DNA of 64,000 bases, from IMG/VR virus record IMGVR_UViG_3300034024_000020, positions 51,704 through 115,703 of that record; one strand, 5' to 3'. Below, piece after piece: positions 25,112 through 34,447 of this stretch. The DNA comes from a virus. The translations under genes and the position numbers were made by a program. The notes under the pieces were generated by a model that saw only the letters and a program-made list of their open reading frames with translations, ran no database searches and was not told the DNA's origin. Position 1 is the first letter of the stretch, and each line of letters opens with the position of its first letter.

Positions 25112-25579
25112 TTAAAGTGTTAATCCCCACGTATTAACCAAGCTGTGGGCTACTTGTCTGCGGTTTTCCGCAATTGTTTCCGATCTTCTTACTTGACTTT
25201 CTATGGCATTAAGAATTGCCATATCTACATTAAAGTCTGGATTTGATAGTTGCTCATGAGAGATCAGAATCTCATGAGGTTCATAGATTATGTATTTATC
25301 CTCAACAGTAGATACACTATTATCATCGTCTAGTTCTGAAATAGTAAGTGTAAGTGTGAAAGACGTATCTAAGATATCATTAGTAATAAATATGTTAGGA
25401 GACTTTTCCACTCTATTATCTGTTCTTTGTAGACGAATTCTGAACTTGTTTCCCTCTTGAGTTACAAATCCTTTATCATTACCCTCATTTGCAAGCTCGA
25501 AAGCTTGCAAATAAGGTGGCAGAACTTCTACTCCTATATCATCCAATTCAGATGGGCTTAAAATATTGTCTTCTGGCAT
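25112..25579 (-). CDS. Hypothetical tail-region protein
   Basis: 155 residues with AAGGAG upstream of the ATG. It is acidic with beta-strand patterning (DTSFTLTLTISELDDDN). It lies directly after the large fibre gene and could be a fibre chaperone or tail protein. No motif recognised. Confidence 0.5.
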   Translation of the reverse strand: MPEDNILSPSELDDIGVEVLPPYLQAFELANEGNDKGFVTQEGNKFRIRLQRTDNRVEKSPNIFITNDILDTSFTLTLTISELDDDNSVSTVEDKYIIYEPHEILISHEQLSNPDFNVDMAILNAIESQVRRSETIAENRRQVAHSLVNTWGLTL

Positions 25580-25588
25580 TTTTGCTCC

Positions 25589-28500
25589 TTATGGCTTTCT
25601 GTAATATAGGGGGTTATGTGTTAGAATATAACGATCTTTTTCGTTTCCTGCTGCATATACGGATTGATAGCAACGGATTCTAGAAACTGATCTTGTTCCT
25701 ACTCCGATTACAGATTCAACTTTTTCCCATCTAAACTGATTATGGTCTAGTACGGGCACATTGTACCCTAAACAATTAGCGGCTAATATCATATCACCAT
25801 TTTTTAACGTCATAGGGGTGTTATGAGATAGGGTTAATTCAATTCCAGTTTCTGTTCTAATTTTAACGCATCTGTTAAATCCTATTTCATTGCTTTCTAC
25901 TTCAATAGTAGTTGTGCCTTCCATAGTATTCTCATCAAGAATAATTAAAGTATCATCTTCTGTTACAAAATACGCCAATTTAACTTGTTCTGTAGTTGGA
26001 ACAAAAGCTTCACATACTACACAATAACCAGGATCATCATAATTAGGAGTTGGTGGTGGCGGCGGCGGCGGAGCACCAGCAGCACTTCTAGTAAGTATAT
26101 TTCCTACATAAACTTTACCAGTTCCTAGTGCATTTACGAGATCTGTACTTACACCCCAACTTTCTCCAATAGTAGATGGATCGGCTTGATTTCTATACAC
26201 AAAGTAGCGTGTGTTATATGCGCCTCCTGCAATACTTCCTGCAGGAAATGTAATAGATCCACCCCAATCAGGATAGAAAGTCATAGCTGGAACATTAAGA
26301 GTTACGGATGAACCGTTATCTGTGTCTGTTATAACAGGGGCATCGTTTAAAGATCTCAATCCAAAATTATTGCTTGAATTTAAGAATCTTCCGTCAGCGC
26401 CTCTACCTGCTTGTGTCAGCTTTTGCGTACGATTACGTTCAGCTAATACACTAGAACCGTCGTCACCAAAGAAAGCTCCGTAAGCTACGGTGTAACCAGC
26501 GGGAGTACCTACTGTAGCATAATCCTGCGGTTTACCTGTACCATTAACATCAACCCAAGACTGATCTTTATTTTGAACAGCCGAAGGAAGCTCGATTACA
26601 CTATTATAAGTAGGACCTCGCTTAAGGTTAACTCTAGCTCTACCAGCGGTTCCACCTAAATCTGTTTCAATAGAAAGAGTAGAATTCTTTAATTCATTAC
26701 CTCCCAGTACAGTAACTCCATCTACATCATAAGAATTAGTCCCAACACGAGAACCTACTGTAGCAAAGTCCTGTGGTCTACCCGTACCCGATGTATTAGC
26801 CCAAAGATTATCTGTTCCCTGTCCAAATAGTACACTTTCAATACCATCCGAATAAATAGCTCCACCAACTCTCCATGTTCTATTTTGAAGACTGGCTGGA
26901 AGAGTAAAGGTATAACGCAAAGCTCCATTTTGTAAAAAACGAGCTATAACATTGTCGCATTCTACGCTCCAAATATCGCCTGGAGCAATAGTACCAATAC
27001 TATAGACATAGTCAGTGGCTGAAGAATAGAGCCCCATTACACCATTCTGAGCATATAAGCTTAATGCGTAGTGAGCCTCACTTCGTTCAGAAGGAGCGAC
27101 AATTGGACTTAACCCAAAAATGAAAAGGCCTGTACCTGAAGCAAGGCGTGCAGACATAAAAGCTGCATTTTGAACTGTTTCTAAAGCCCAATAAGAATGC
27201 CAAACTCCATAGGATATATGTTTGATTGAATTACCTACACGAATCAAATCTGGACTAAAAGCATTAAAAGTTATACTTGTTCCAGCATTTGGTGATGGTA
27301 CTCCTTCGCCTGTTAAATCAAGAAAAGCAGACTTATTACTAGGAGTAAGATTAACATCACTAATATCACCACTATGGATAGCTACTAAAGCTCGGTAAGT
27401 GAATCCTCTTGTAACGTCTACAGTAACTTCTTTTACCACAACACCGTTACGGCTCCAACGCATAGTTACGCCGTCATACTCAAGTACAACCCAATCTCCT
27501 GCATTAAGAACTGGCCCACCACCTACATAAGATCCATTTACTAGAAAAGTGGCGGATACGCCTAATCCATTGCAGTACCACCCCCATTGTAGCGATCCAC
27601 CATAATTAGCTGGAGGAATGTCTGGGTGTAAAGCTAAAATGAACAGGTTACTATTAGCTGTCACTTTTCCGCTAAGAATGCATGATCCTTTATAAGATTC
27701 ATTGATGTACGCGGATTGACCCCAAGCGTACCCTACTTTAGTTGCTTTATTACCCTGTACAACAATACTAGAATCAGTTCCTACTAATGTTACAGTAGTA
27801 CCCGCATTATCTGCTGGCTTACTTGAACCTGTGACTCCCACCCATGTGGAGGTTTGAGCAGATGCATTATTTGCTGCTGCTACAAGAGCTGCTTCTTCTT
27901 TAAAGTAATTTGCTACATAGTTATTGAAATCGTTAGTAGCATAAGTAGCTTTGTTAGGATTCAACATAGTTGAATAGCTGGCGATATAAACGTTTAGAGC
28001 GTTATAAGCTGAATCAAAAGCTACAACACTTACGCCTCTAGTTACGCCTTCGGCTCTGTACTTAACATAGTTAGACTGAATAGTAGCCCACGTAGGAATA
28101 ACATATTGAGTCTTGTCTTTCTTAGAGATGGTTCCGTCTAATGAAATATTCAGTAGAGCATTATTAATGTCACGTGCATTATCCGCATTATACGCGATAG
28201 TGTTTTGTGCGTCTGTAGAAAGAGTGAACTTCTTAGTAAGCGTTACTGTAGCAACGGTAGTAGCGTTATAAACAGCTTCTACAATGATGCTATCATTAGC
28301 GCCAATATCAGCACCACTTACGTTAATGAAGCTTTGTCCATTAGCTTCTGAACGAATGAGAGCGTATGTAGGTGTACGAAGATTCCATGTTAGAGCAACG
28401 TCGACACCATTTAAGGTACCGGTCACTTGTAGGTATTGGACGGCAGGAGTTAGTACATTATCAACATATACGAACTCACTGTTTCTAGCAGTAATATTGA

Positions 28501-29320
28501 GCGTTGGTCCTGCTGGTCCTTGAGCTCCAGTTGCACCGGGACTTCCTGTGTTACCAGTGGTGCCTGTTGCACCTTGAGCTACTCTAAGAATGTTTAGAGT
28601 ATCAAAGAAAGTTGTTCCATCAGTAATAGTAGCTTTAACAATTACACCCGTAGTGCCGTTTCTTGCTAGAGCGAAATTAGCTTGAGTTAGCTGGCAAGTA
28701 GTTGCAGTTTGCGAGGTCAAATAAGTTGACGACTGTGCAATACCATTAATATCAGTTATAGACCAAGTAACAGCATTTGTTGTATTTTGTCTGTTAGCAG
28801 TAAATGCTACTGTTTGAACAGTAGGTGTAGGGGCACCTGCAGAGTCATAATAAATACTCTGCACGTTTGATACTAAGACCAAAGTTTTAGCATCTGACCC
28901 TGTAACTTTTTGCCAAGAATATACAGCAGGATTAGTACTTTCTGTAGGGGTAGTACCATAAGCTACACCAATGTAAGTTCTATTACCTGGTGCTCCGGTA
29001 GTAAAGTTAGTACTTCCAGTAGCATCATCAGCGTAAACGAACCAAGGGTATTGAGGTGTACCATCTGTACCAGCTTCGACGAAAACCTGATAATTAGCAG
29101 GAGTTACGTCTGGAGTGGCAGAAGTTGATTTGTTGTGTGTAGCTAATACAGTGAATGCACTACCAAAATAAGTGACGATATCACCTACATTTAACTGAGT
29201 ACCATTAGGTAAACTTGTCCAATCACCTCTAGGATTATTTCGCGTTGCAGGCAAAGTTGTACCTGCAACGCCTGAAGCGCTTGGAAGAGGATAGAATTCA
29301 CTGTAATAAGCTTTTGACAT
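25589..29320 (-). CDS. Giant tail fibre with collagen-like, lectin-like and C-terminal Hint-like domains
   Basis: 1243 residues. The N-terminal 250 residues contain typical fibre segments, followed by a Gly-x-y collagen-like stretch (GNTGSPGATGAQGPAGP) near residue 265. Two SPRY/concanavalin-like lectin units lie near 530-640 and 690-790, and repeated GTGKPQDYATVG-type linkers follow. A run of seven prolines near residue 1087 precedes the last 145 residues. These start with Cys (PGYCVVCEAF), contain a block-B-like LTLSHNTP and a block-G-like YILTHNP, as in Hint (hedgehog/intein) domains. It is probably the host-recognition fibre. The Hint-like region may self-process; this is inferred. Confidence 0.78.
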   Translation of the reverse strand: MSKAYYSEFYPLPSASGVAGTTLPATRNNPRGDWTSLPNGTQLNVGDIVTYFGSAFTVLATHNKSTSATPDVTPANYQVFVEAGTDGTPQYPWFVYADDATGSTNFTTGAPGNRTYIGVAYGTTPTESTNPAVYSWQKVTGSDAKTLVLVSNVQSIYYDSAGAPTPTVQTVAFTANRQNTTNAVTWSITDINGIAQSSTYLTSQTATTCQLTQANFALARNGTTGVIVKATITDGTTFFDTLNILRVAQGATGTTGNTGSPGATGAQGPAGPTLNITARNSEFVYVDNVLTPAVQYLQVTGTLNGVDVALTWNLRTPTYALIRSEANGQSFINVSGADIGANDSIIVEAVYNATTVATVTLTKKFTLSTDAQNTIAYNADNARDINNALLNISLDGTISKKDKTQYVIPTWATIQSNYVKYRAEGVTRGVSVVAFDSAYNALNVYIASYSTMLNPNKATYATNDFNNYVANYFKEEAALVAAANNASAQTSTWVGVTGSSKPADNAGTTVTLVGTDSSIVVQGNKATKVGYAWGQSAYINESYKGSCILSGKVTANSNLFILALHPDIPPANYGGSLQWGWYCNGLGVSATFLVNGSYVGGGPVLNAGDWVVLEYDGVTMRWSRNGVVVKEVTVDVTRGFTYRALVAIHSGDISDVNLTPSNKSAFLDLTGEGVPSPNAGTSITFNAFSPDLIRVGNSIKHISYGVWHSYWALETVQNAAFMSARLASGTGLFIFGLSPIVAPSERSEAHYALSLYAQNGVMGLYSSATDYVYSIGTIAPGDIWSVECDNVIARFLQNGALRYTFTLPASLQNRTWRVGGAIYSDGIESVLFGQGTDNLWANTSGTGRPQDFATVGSRVGTNSYDVDGVTVLGGNELKNSTLSIETDLGGTAGRARVNLKRGPTYNSVIELPSAVQNKDQSWVDVNGTGKPQDYATVGTPAGYTVAYGAFFGDDGSSVLAERNRTQKLTQAGRGADGRFLNSSNNFGLRSLNDAPVITDTDNGSSVTLNVPAMTFYPDWGGSITFPAGSIAGGAYNTRYFVYRNQADPSTIGESWGVSTDLVNALGTGKVYVGNILTRSAAGAPPPPPPPTPNYDDPGYCVVCEAFVPTTEQVKLAYFVTEDDTLIILDENTMEGTTTIEVESNEIGFNRCVKIRTETGIELTLSHNTPMTLKNGDMILAANCLGYNVPVLDHNQFRWEKVESVIGVGTRSVSRIRCYQSVYAAGNEKDRYILTHNPLYYRKP

Positions 29321-31338
29321 TAATCTTGCACTACTTTATGTCTGATCCAATAATACTTAGTTACTCGATCTAGAGCATTTCCTGTATATACGTCGATATA
29401 CGAATTTTCTGGAGGCGTGACAGTACCTATCATAGTAGCTGTTAAGAACGTAGCTCCTAAGCCGCTTCCACTTGTGAACGTAAGAGGCGCACCACCTCTT
29501 GTTTCTGAAAGTTTAAAGGTTGTCGCTGTGGGTACAGAGACTACAAAGTATGTTTTGCTGTGCTCTAGTCTATTGTAGGCCCATTCACTCGTAACCGTAT
29601 CATTGAGAGCCAAACCATGAGCAACAGTACTAGTTAAAGTGTCACCTGCAATAGTATTGACTGTAATACGTAAAAGATTGTTAGTAGAAGAGAAAACCTC
29701 TGTAGTTACTAGGGTGGCATTAGCGTGCGTACTATTTGTCCAACTTAATTCTATACCAGAAATATTTTCATTGTTACTGCTGATGTTAGACGCAACTAAT
29801 CCATAAGGGCTGTTAGGCGTAGTATTGTTTGCATCTCCAGAAGTACTAGTAGCAGGAGGTCGACTTATGTTACTGATAACATAAAAGCTATCATCATATT
29901 CTTTTGCTACAATATCTACTGTGCAATCTTCGTTATGCTGAAGATTTTCGATACGGAATTTCTTATTGCTCCAACCGTATCTGGAATATTGAAGTTGAAT
30001 AACCTTACCTGCTTGCAACAACACTCCTCTAGGAATGAGATTCATACTTACAGTGAGCCCATATCTAGAACGATTTAGATATCTGTCTGCTAAAATTCTG
30101 GCATTATAATAGTTAGTGATTCCCGGAATAGAAACATTCCCCTTCTTGGGCACATTTCTATCAGCTTTGAGATAATCTGAATTAAAGAAACTAATGTTTC
30201 TAGCTTCAAACTTATTTGCAGGATCAGCAAAACTTACTGTTAGTGAATTATAGGCCCCTCTAACACCTTCATCATTAAGTCGAATCTTACCGATAATATG
30301 ATCGGCAGTAATATTGCGAGGTTCACTCTTAGAATTAGCTATTTCTCCCTCAGCTTGCTCAATTTCTAATACGTACTTATCACCACTATAACGAAGAATT
30401 CCGCTGCAATGATCTAATATGCTGTTCATATTATCGAACAATGGAAGTGATGTATCAATAGTAATATTAGTCTGGTGTCGGGTTACATATCTCTGTTCTT
30501 GCGCGTCCCAACCAAGATGTCTCCAATAATCTACACCGTCGGAGTCATATAGGGTGTACCCTGATACATAATTTCCATTCTTTTCGTATCTGATAGGATT
30601 ACCGTCAACTACTAAGGTTAGAGTCGCCGCTCCATCAATTCTAGTTATAAATACTGTACTAGTACCTCTATAACTAAGACTTCCTACTGTTCCTGAAGAG
30701 TGGATAGGTTTAGTAGTTACTACTCCACCTGTAGATATGTATAGACGGTTATCTTCATAAACTAACTCTCCGGAAACGAAATTTCTCCAGTTGTTCCATT
30801 TACGAGTAAGTTTTCCAATGTTATTGGTCATTCTTACGAATGAGCCATCAACCTCAGCTACGGTACCCTGCCATATCAAAGTACCAGAAGCGGGCCATCT
30901 AAATACCTGGCCTACTGAGGCAATCCCTGATGTAACTTTAATCCAAATATCTGATGGAGTATCGCAAATTCTTCCTGCTTCTAACCAAGTATCCAGCTTA
31001 AGGTCTTTGGTGGGACTCAACCCTCTTCCATACCTGTCTGAAGTGATGTAATCCATAGCTTGCATAGCTGTGTTAATACTAACACGACTATCAGGGTACA
31101 TAGGTACAATTTCATACGTATCTCCAGTACCTGGAATGAAATCTTCATCCCAGATACTGTCGATAGTAATTACTTTGTTGGTTGCGTCATAAGCAATAAT
31201 TTCCCTATCCTGTACAAACTCTCGGCCTGTAACAGTGTCTAGTCTTTTGACGACTATTCTGTAACCAGTGTAATACTCATTAACACCGCTAGCTGTTGCT
31301 GCGAGTTTCATAGTATTACGGGAAACTAGGGTACTCAT
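29320..31338 (-). CDS. Tail tip / central fibre protein, second part
   Basis: 672 residues. Beta-rich throughout with tail-hub character; residues 400-490 (YGLTVSMNLIPRGVLLQAGK ... LQYSRYGWSNKKFRIENL) resemble the hub domain of J-like proteins, and the C-terminal 170 residues look fibronectin-like (NGIELSWTNSTHANATL type). Its start overlaps the stop of the next upstream gene by four bases. With that gene it may correspond to one long J-type protein split in two. Confidence 0.65.
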   Translation of the reverse strand: MSTLVSRNTMKLAATASGVNEYYTGYRIVVKRLDTVTGREFVQDREIIAYDATNKVITIDSIWDEDFIPGTGDTYEIVPMYPDSRVSINTAMQAMDYITSDRYGRGLSPTKDLKLDTWLEAGRICDTPSDIWIKVTSGIASVGQVFRWPASGTLIWQGTVAEVDGSFVRMTNNIGKLTRKWNNWRNFVSGELVYEDNRLYISTGGVVTTKPIHSSGTVGSLSYRGTSTVFITRIDGAATLTLVVDGNPIRYEKNGNYVSGYTLYDSDGVDYWRHLGWDAQEQRYVTRHQTNITIDTSLPLFDNMNSILDHCSGILRYSGDKYVLEIEQAEGEIANSKSEPRNITADHIIGKIRLNDEGVRGAYNSLTVSFADPANKFEARNISFFNSDYLKADRNVPKKGNVSIPGITNYYNARILADRYLNRSRYGLTVSMNLIPRGVLLQAGKVIQLQYSRYGWSNKKFRIENLQHNEDCTVDIVAKEYDDSFYVISNISRPPATSTSGDANNTTPNSPYGLVASNISSNNENISGIELSWTNSTHANATLVTTEVFSSTNNLLRITVNTIAGDTLTSTVAHGLALNDTVTSEWAYNRLEHSKTYFVVSVPTATTFKLSETRGGAPLTFTSGSGLGATFLTATMIGTVTPPENSYIDVYTGNALDRVTKYYWIRHKVVQD

Positions 31339-33713
31339 GGTAGGTTTTCTCCAAAGGAAATATGTCTATAGTTGTATCCAGTCGCTAAACCAGTTCCAGA
31401 AACAGTACCAGAAAGTAGAGCTCCTCCATAAGCAATAGTTCCATCTGGCTTGTAAGCTGAATATAGAGGGGATGATTGTGAAGGATCTTTACCAACTGCG
31501 ACAATAGGAGTTGAGGCGTAACTAATAGATAGAAGACCAGCGTTATCAGTAGTTGAACTGATAGTGGTTTGAATAGTTGATGGGACCACACCACTATGTT
31601 CTACATAATTGAACGTAGTCATAGTCCACGTAGAGGCACCCTTAACCATTCTAAATCTAGTTATAGAAGGTACACCATCCACATAACTCAATGCAGGTGG
31701 TACACTAAATCTAAACCTAGTTTCTGTCTGGCCGTTAGCGTCTATAAAGCTCCACTTATCAACAATTTGTACGCCTGTGTTTAATACGGCACTATTAGCT
31801 GTATTAACTAGATTAACAGTGTCCCCTAATAAGAAGTTATCTGCGTTTTCTGAAACCTTAGGATCATGTGCATAGCTATAATCATAGTTATAGCAATCAA
31901 TAATCTTACAACGAAGAATGAACTCCAGCTCAGGAATGGTTGTCTCACCTTCCTTAATCTTATATTTAGCTACAATGTAAGCTGTGTCAAGCAGCCTATG
32001 ATTAGGACCCCAATATTCAGAGCTATCGCTGCCCATCCAGAAATCATTCTGGACCTTAAATCCGTTATTTTTAGCTATAGATACTAACTGGGAAGCCGCC
32101 TTTTGACCTTCTTTACCAGAAAAGAAGTCGATAGTCATTTCTTGCGGATCTTGCATGGAAATGCTTTCACCGTTAATAATACCTTTACCGATGCTACTGT
32201 AACTAGCATTCTCTATAGAAGGAGCTATATAAGGCTGATATTTGGTAAGACTATTTTTATTGAATACTAGAGAAAAGACTTCTTTAGCTGTTGGTGTATC
32301 GTAATAATCTACCGAAGCTGTAGGGATAGCGACAGATGTATTGCCCCCTAGAACGTCTCCTCTATCGGCTCTTCCTCGACAAACTACATCAATAGTATTG
32401 TCAGGAGTTTGTTTACTTCTAGCATCAAAATCTGTCTTATCATTGCAGATTAAGGATTTTCCATTGATGTACATATCATATATGCCACCAATTTCTCCCT
32501 CACAGAGTGCATAAGCAACGTAGACTTCGCTGCTGTCATTCTTCAAAGTATCGGCAAAAACAGGAATACCTACTGTTGTACGTACTCCATACATAACTGG
32601 AATAGATTTGGCGCTAAGCTGAAAATCTAAATCTGTATGTCTATCTTCTGGTTCAAGATACTTCTTAACCTTGACTTTTGCGCCGATACCAAAGAATCCC
32701 TTCTTTGCTTTGATTCGTTGCTTTTCAACTTGCACAACATATGTTGAAAGCAAGTTGATTGAAGTCTCTGAGTGAATAAAGCCTTTGTCATATGCGTAAA
32801 TAGGTTTAATAGCAGAAGCAGGCTGAGGGATGCCATTCTCATCTAGGGCTCTGTGGAAATCATCAGATGTGATTCTTCCTCGCACCTGTGAGAAATCACC
32901 CCAGTGACTAGTAAGACCCCAGGTAACAACGATACCGTTATCATCGTCCTCGAATCCTACATTGCTAATAATGCCCTTAAATAGGAGAATAGGTGCACCT
33001 ATTGTAAGTCCATCCTTTTGATAAACTCTGTAAATAAATACTTCTCGATTGATGAAGGAAGCATAATCATTCTCACTCTTATTCATGAGAATGGATTTAA
33101 CTTCTTCCGAAGCTAAACGGAATCCAATAGTACCAGAATTAATAGGTAGATCAACATCAATCTTTCTGATACGAATTGTATTATTCGCTCTGAAATTTAC
33201 GATATTAAAATCACCTGATCTGGAACCCGTAAAAGTGATCTTGTCACCTTCTCTAAAACCTAGAGCTACAGGATCGACATTTGAATCACTGATAGATATA
33301 TCATATTCTGTGGCTGATACAGCTACAATGTCCATAAGCTGAGGACCGATTTCAGCGCCCAGACCATTTCCATCTACCGTTATAGTAAAGTTACTGGCCT
33401 TAGCTTCGGTAGATTCAGATACGCCTGAAATCTTTAGAATTTTGTTAGCAAGATACTTCTGTGTACCATTAGCGGCCCCCTGCAAATTCTTGCTTCCATC
33501 GTCGTAATCTATATCTCTACTTGCGTCTGTTAGATACGTATATCTAACAGCGGAAGTAGAAACTTTACCAGAAACTTTATCTGGACGGGATGGACGCTCA
33601 AACTTAATAAGATGTGCAAACTCTAAAGGTTCGTTGGTGTCGCCTTCGAACCCTGGTGAGCCCCCCATAAGGAGACTTCTTAAATCTGAATGTACATATC
33701 TTTCTTGAGTCAT
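31335..33713 (-). CDS. Tail tip / hub protein, J-like first part
   Basis: 792 residues. It starts with a short polar segment (SDLRSLLMGGSPGFEGD) and continues with beta-rich domains. A central block (VMYGVRTTVGIPVFADT, then GEIGGIYDMYINGK) is like the J-protein hub region of lambdoid siphophages. Its position between the distal tail-like protein and the fibre fits the central hub. Identification is by order and general pattern. Confidence 0.7.
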   Translation of the reverse strand: MTQERYVHSDLRSLLMGGSPGFEGDTNEPLEFAHLIKFERPSRPDKVSGKVSTSAVRYTYLTDASRDIDYDDGSKNLQGAANGTQKYLANKILKISGVSESTEAKASNFTITVDGNGLGAEIGPQLMDIVAVSATEYDISISDSNVDPVALGFREGDKITFTGSRSGDFNIVNFRANNTIRIRKIDVDLPINSGTIGFRLASEEVKSILMNKSENDYASFINREVFIYRVYQKDGLTIGAPILLFKGIISNVGFEDDDNGIVVTWGLTSHWGDFSQVRGRITSDDFHRALDENGIPQPASAIKPIYAYDKGFIHSETSINLLSTYVVQVEKQRIKAKKGFFGIGAKVKVKKYLEPEDRHTDLDFQLSAKSIPVMYGVRTTVGIPVFADTLKNDSSEVYVAYALCEGEIGGIYDMYINGKSLICNDKTDFDARSKQTPDNTIDVVCRGRADRGDVLGGNTSVAIPTASVDYYDTPTAKEVFSLVFNKNSLTKYQPYIAPSIENASYSSIGKGIINGESISMQDPQEMTIDFFSGKEGQKAASQLVSIAKNNGFKVQNDFWMGSDSSEYWGPNHRLLDTAYIVAKYKIKEGETTIPELEFILRCKIIDCYNYDYSYAHDPKVSENADNFLLGDTVNLVNTANSAVLNTGVQIVDKWSFIDANGQTETRFRFSVPPALSYVDGVPSITRFRMVKGASTWTMTTFNYVEHSGVVPSTIQTTISSTTDNAGLLSISYASTPIVAVGKDPSQSSPLYSAYKPDGTIAYGGALLSGTVSGTGLATGYNYRHISFGENLP

Positions 33714-34447
33714 TATGGGAGAATTTCCTCTAATTGTAATCCGAACTGAAATAGGTTATCAGTATTAAGGTCGTGTTCTATAACATCGCCTTTCTGTATT
33801 ACTCTAAACTTGGGGTCAACGAAATTGATTACTGCACCCGCATTTACAAATCTAGTAAGTTGAGGGTTAAGATGCAATCTAACTTGATTAGTGGCTGGTT
33901 GCGTTTTACCGGCCTGATATAACGCATTAGTCTCTACAAACAGAATCTTATACGCTTTAAGGTGATTGATATCGGCAGCATCCGTAATGGTGATGAAATC
34001 ACCTGGACGGGGATAGGAAGAGAATGCTACGCTAGTTCCTACCATTAAAGTAGGAGAACCCGCAGCAGTTGCACTTGACGCCGTAAAAGTCTTTCCAGTA
34101 ACAAAAGTTGAAAACAAACTAGATTTAGGTCTAGAGTATTGTGGCAATACCACAAAAAACGGGTATCTACGACCTTTTCTAGATTGCAGGAAAGTATCTA
34201 CAACGTCAAATTCATCTCTGAGCATAGGGTTATAAGTAATTGATATTTCCCAGTTATGAGCACCGTCAGTTACATGTACACCCCTATTGCTTTTGGTACG
34301 AGATACTTGATTGTCCTCTTTAGAGGTTAACTTAACGCTAGCGAAGCCGGGGCCGCGGGTACCTGTAGTGGCATCTACGACCCCTGCATCGTTTACTATA
34401 AACGTAGGGTCCGGAAGACGGTTGTTAAAAGTTGTAAATGTTGCCAT
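33713..34447 (-). CDS. Distal tail-like / minor tail protein
   Basis: 244 residues. WEISITYNPMLRDEFDVVD followed by FLQSRKGRRYPFFVV resembles minor tail proteins of the DUF2460/distal tail type, in which this segment forms the tube-end ring. It directly follows the tape measure in transcription order, as expected for the tail tip. Stop overlaps the hub ATG. Confidence 0.65.
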   Translation of the reverse strand: MATFTTFNNRLPDPTFIVNDAGVVDATTGTRGPGFASVKLTSKEDNQVSRTKSNRGVHVTDGAHNWEISITYNPMLRDEFDVVDTFLQSRKGRRYPFFVVLPQYSRPKSSLFSTFVTGKTFTASSATAAGSPTLMVGTSVAFSSYPRPGDFITITDAADINHLKAYKILFVETNALYQAGKTQPATNQVRLHLNPQLTRFVNAGAVINFVDPKFRVIQKGDVIEHDLNTDNLFQFGLQLEEILP

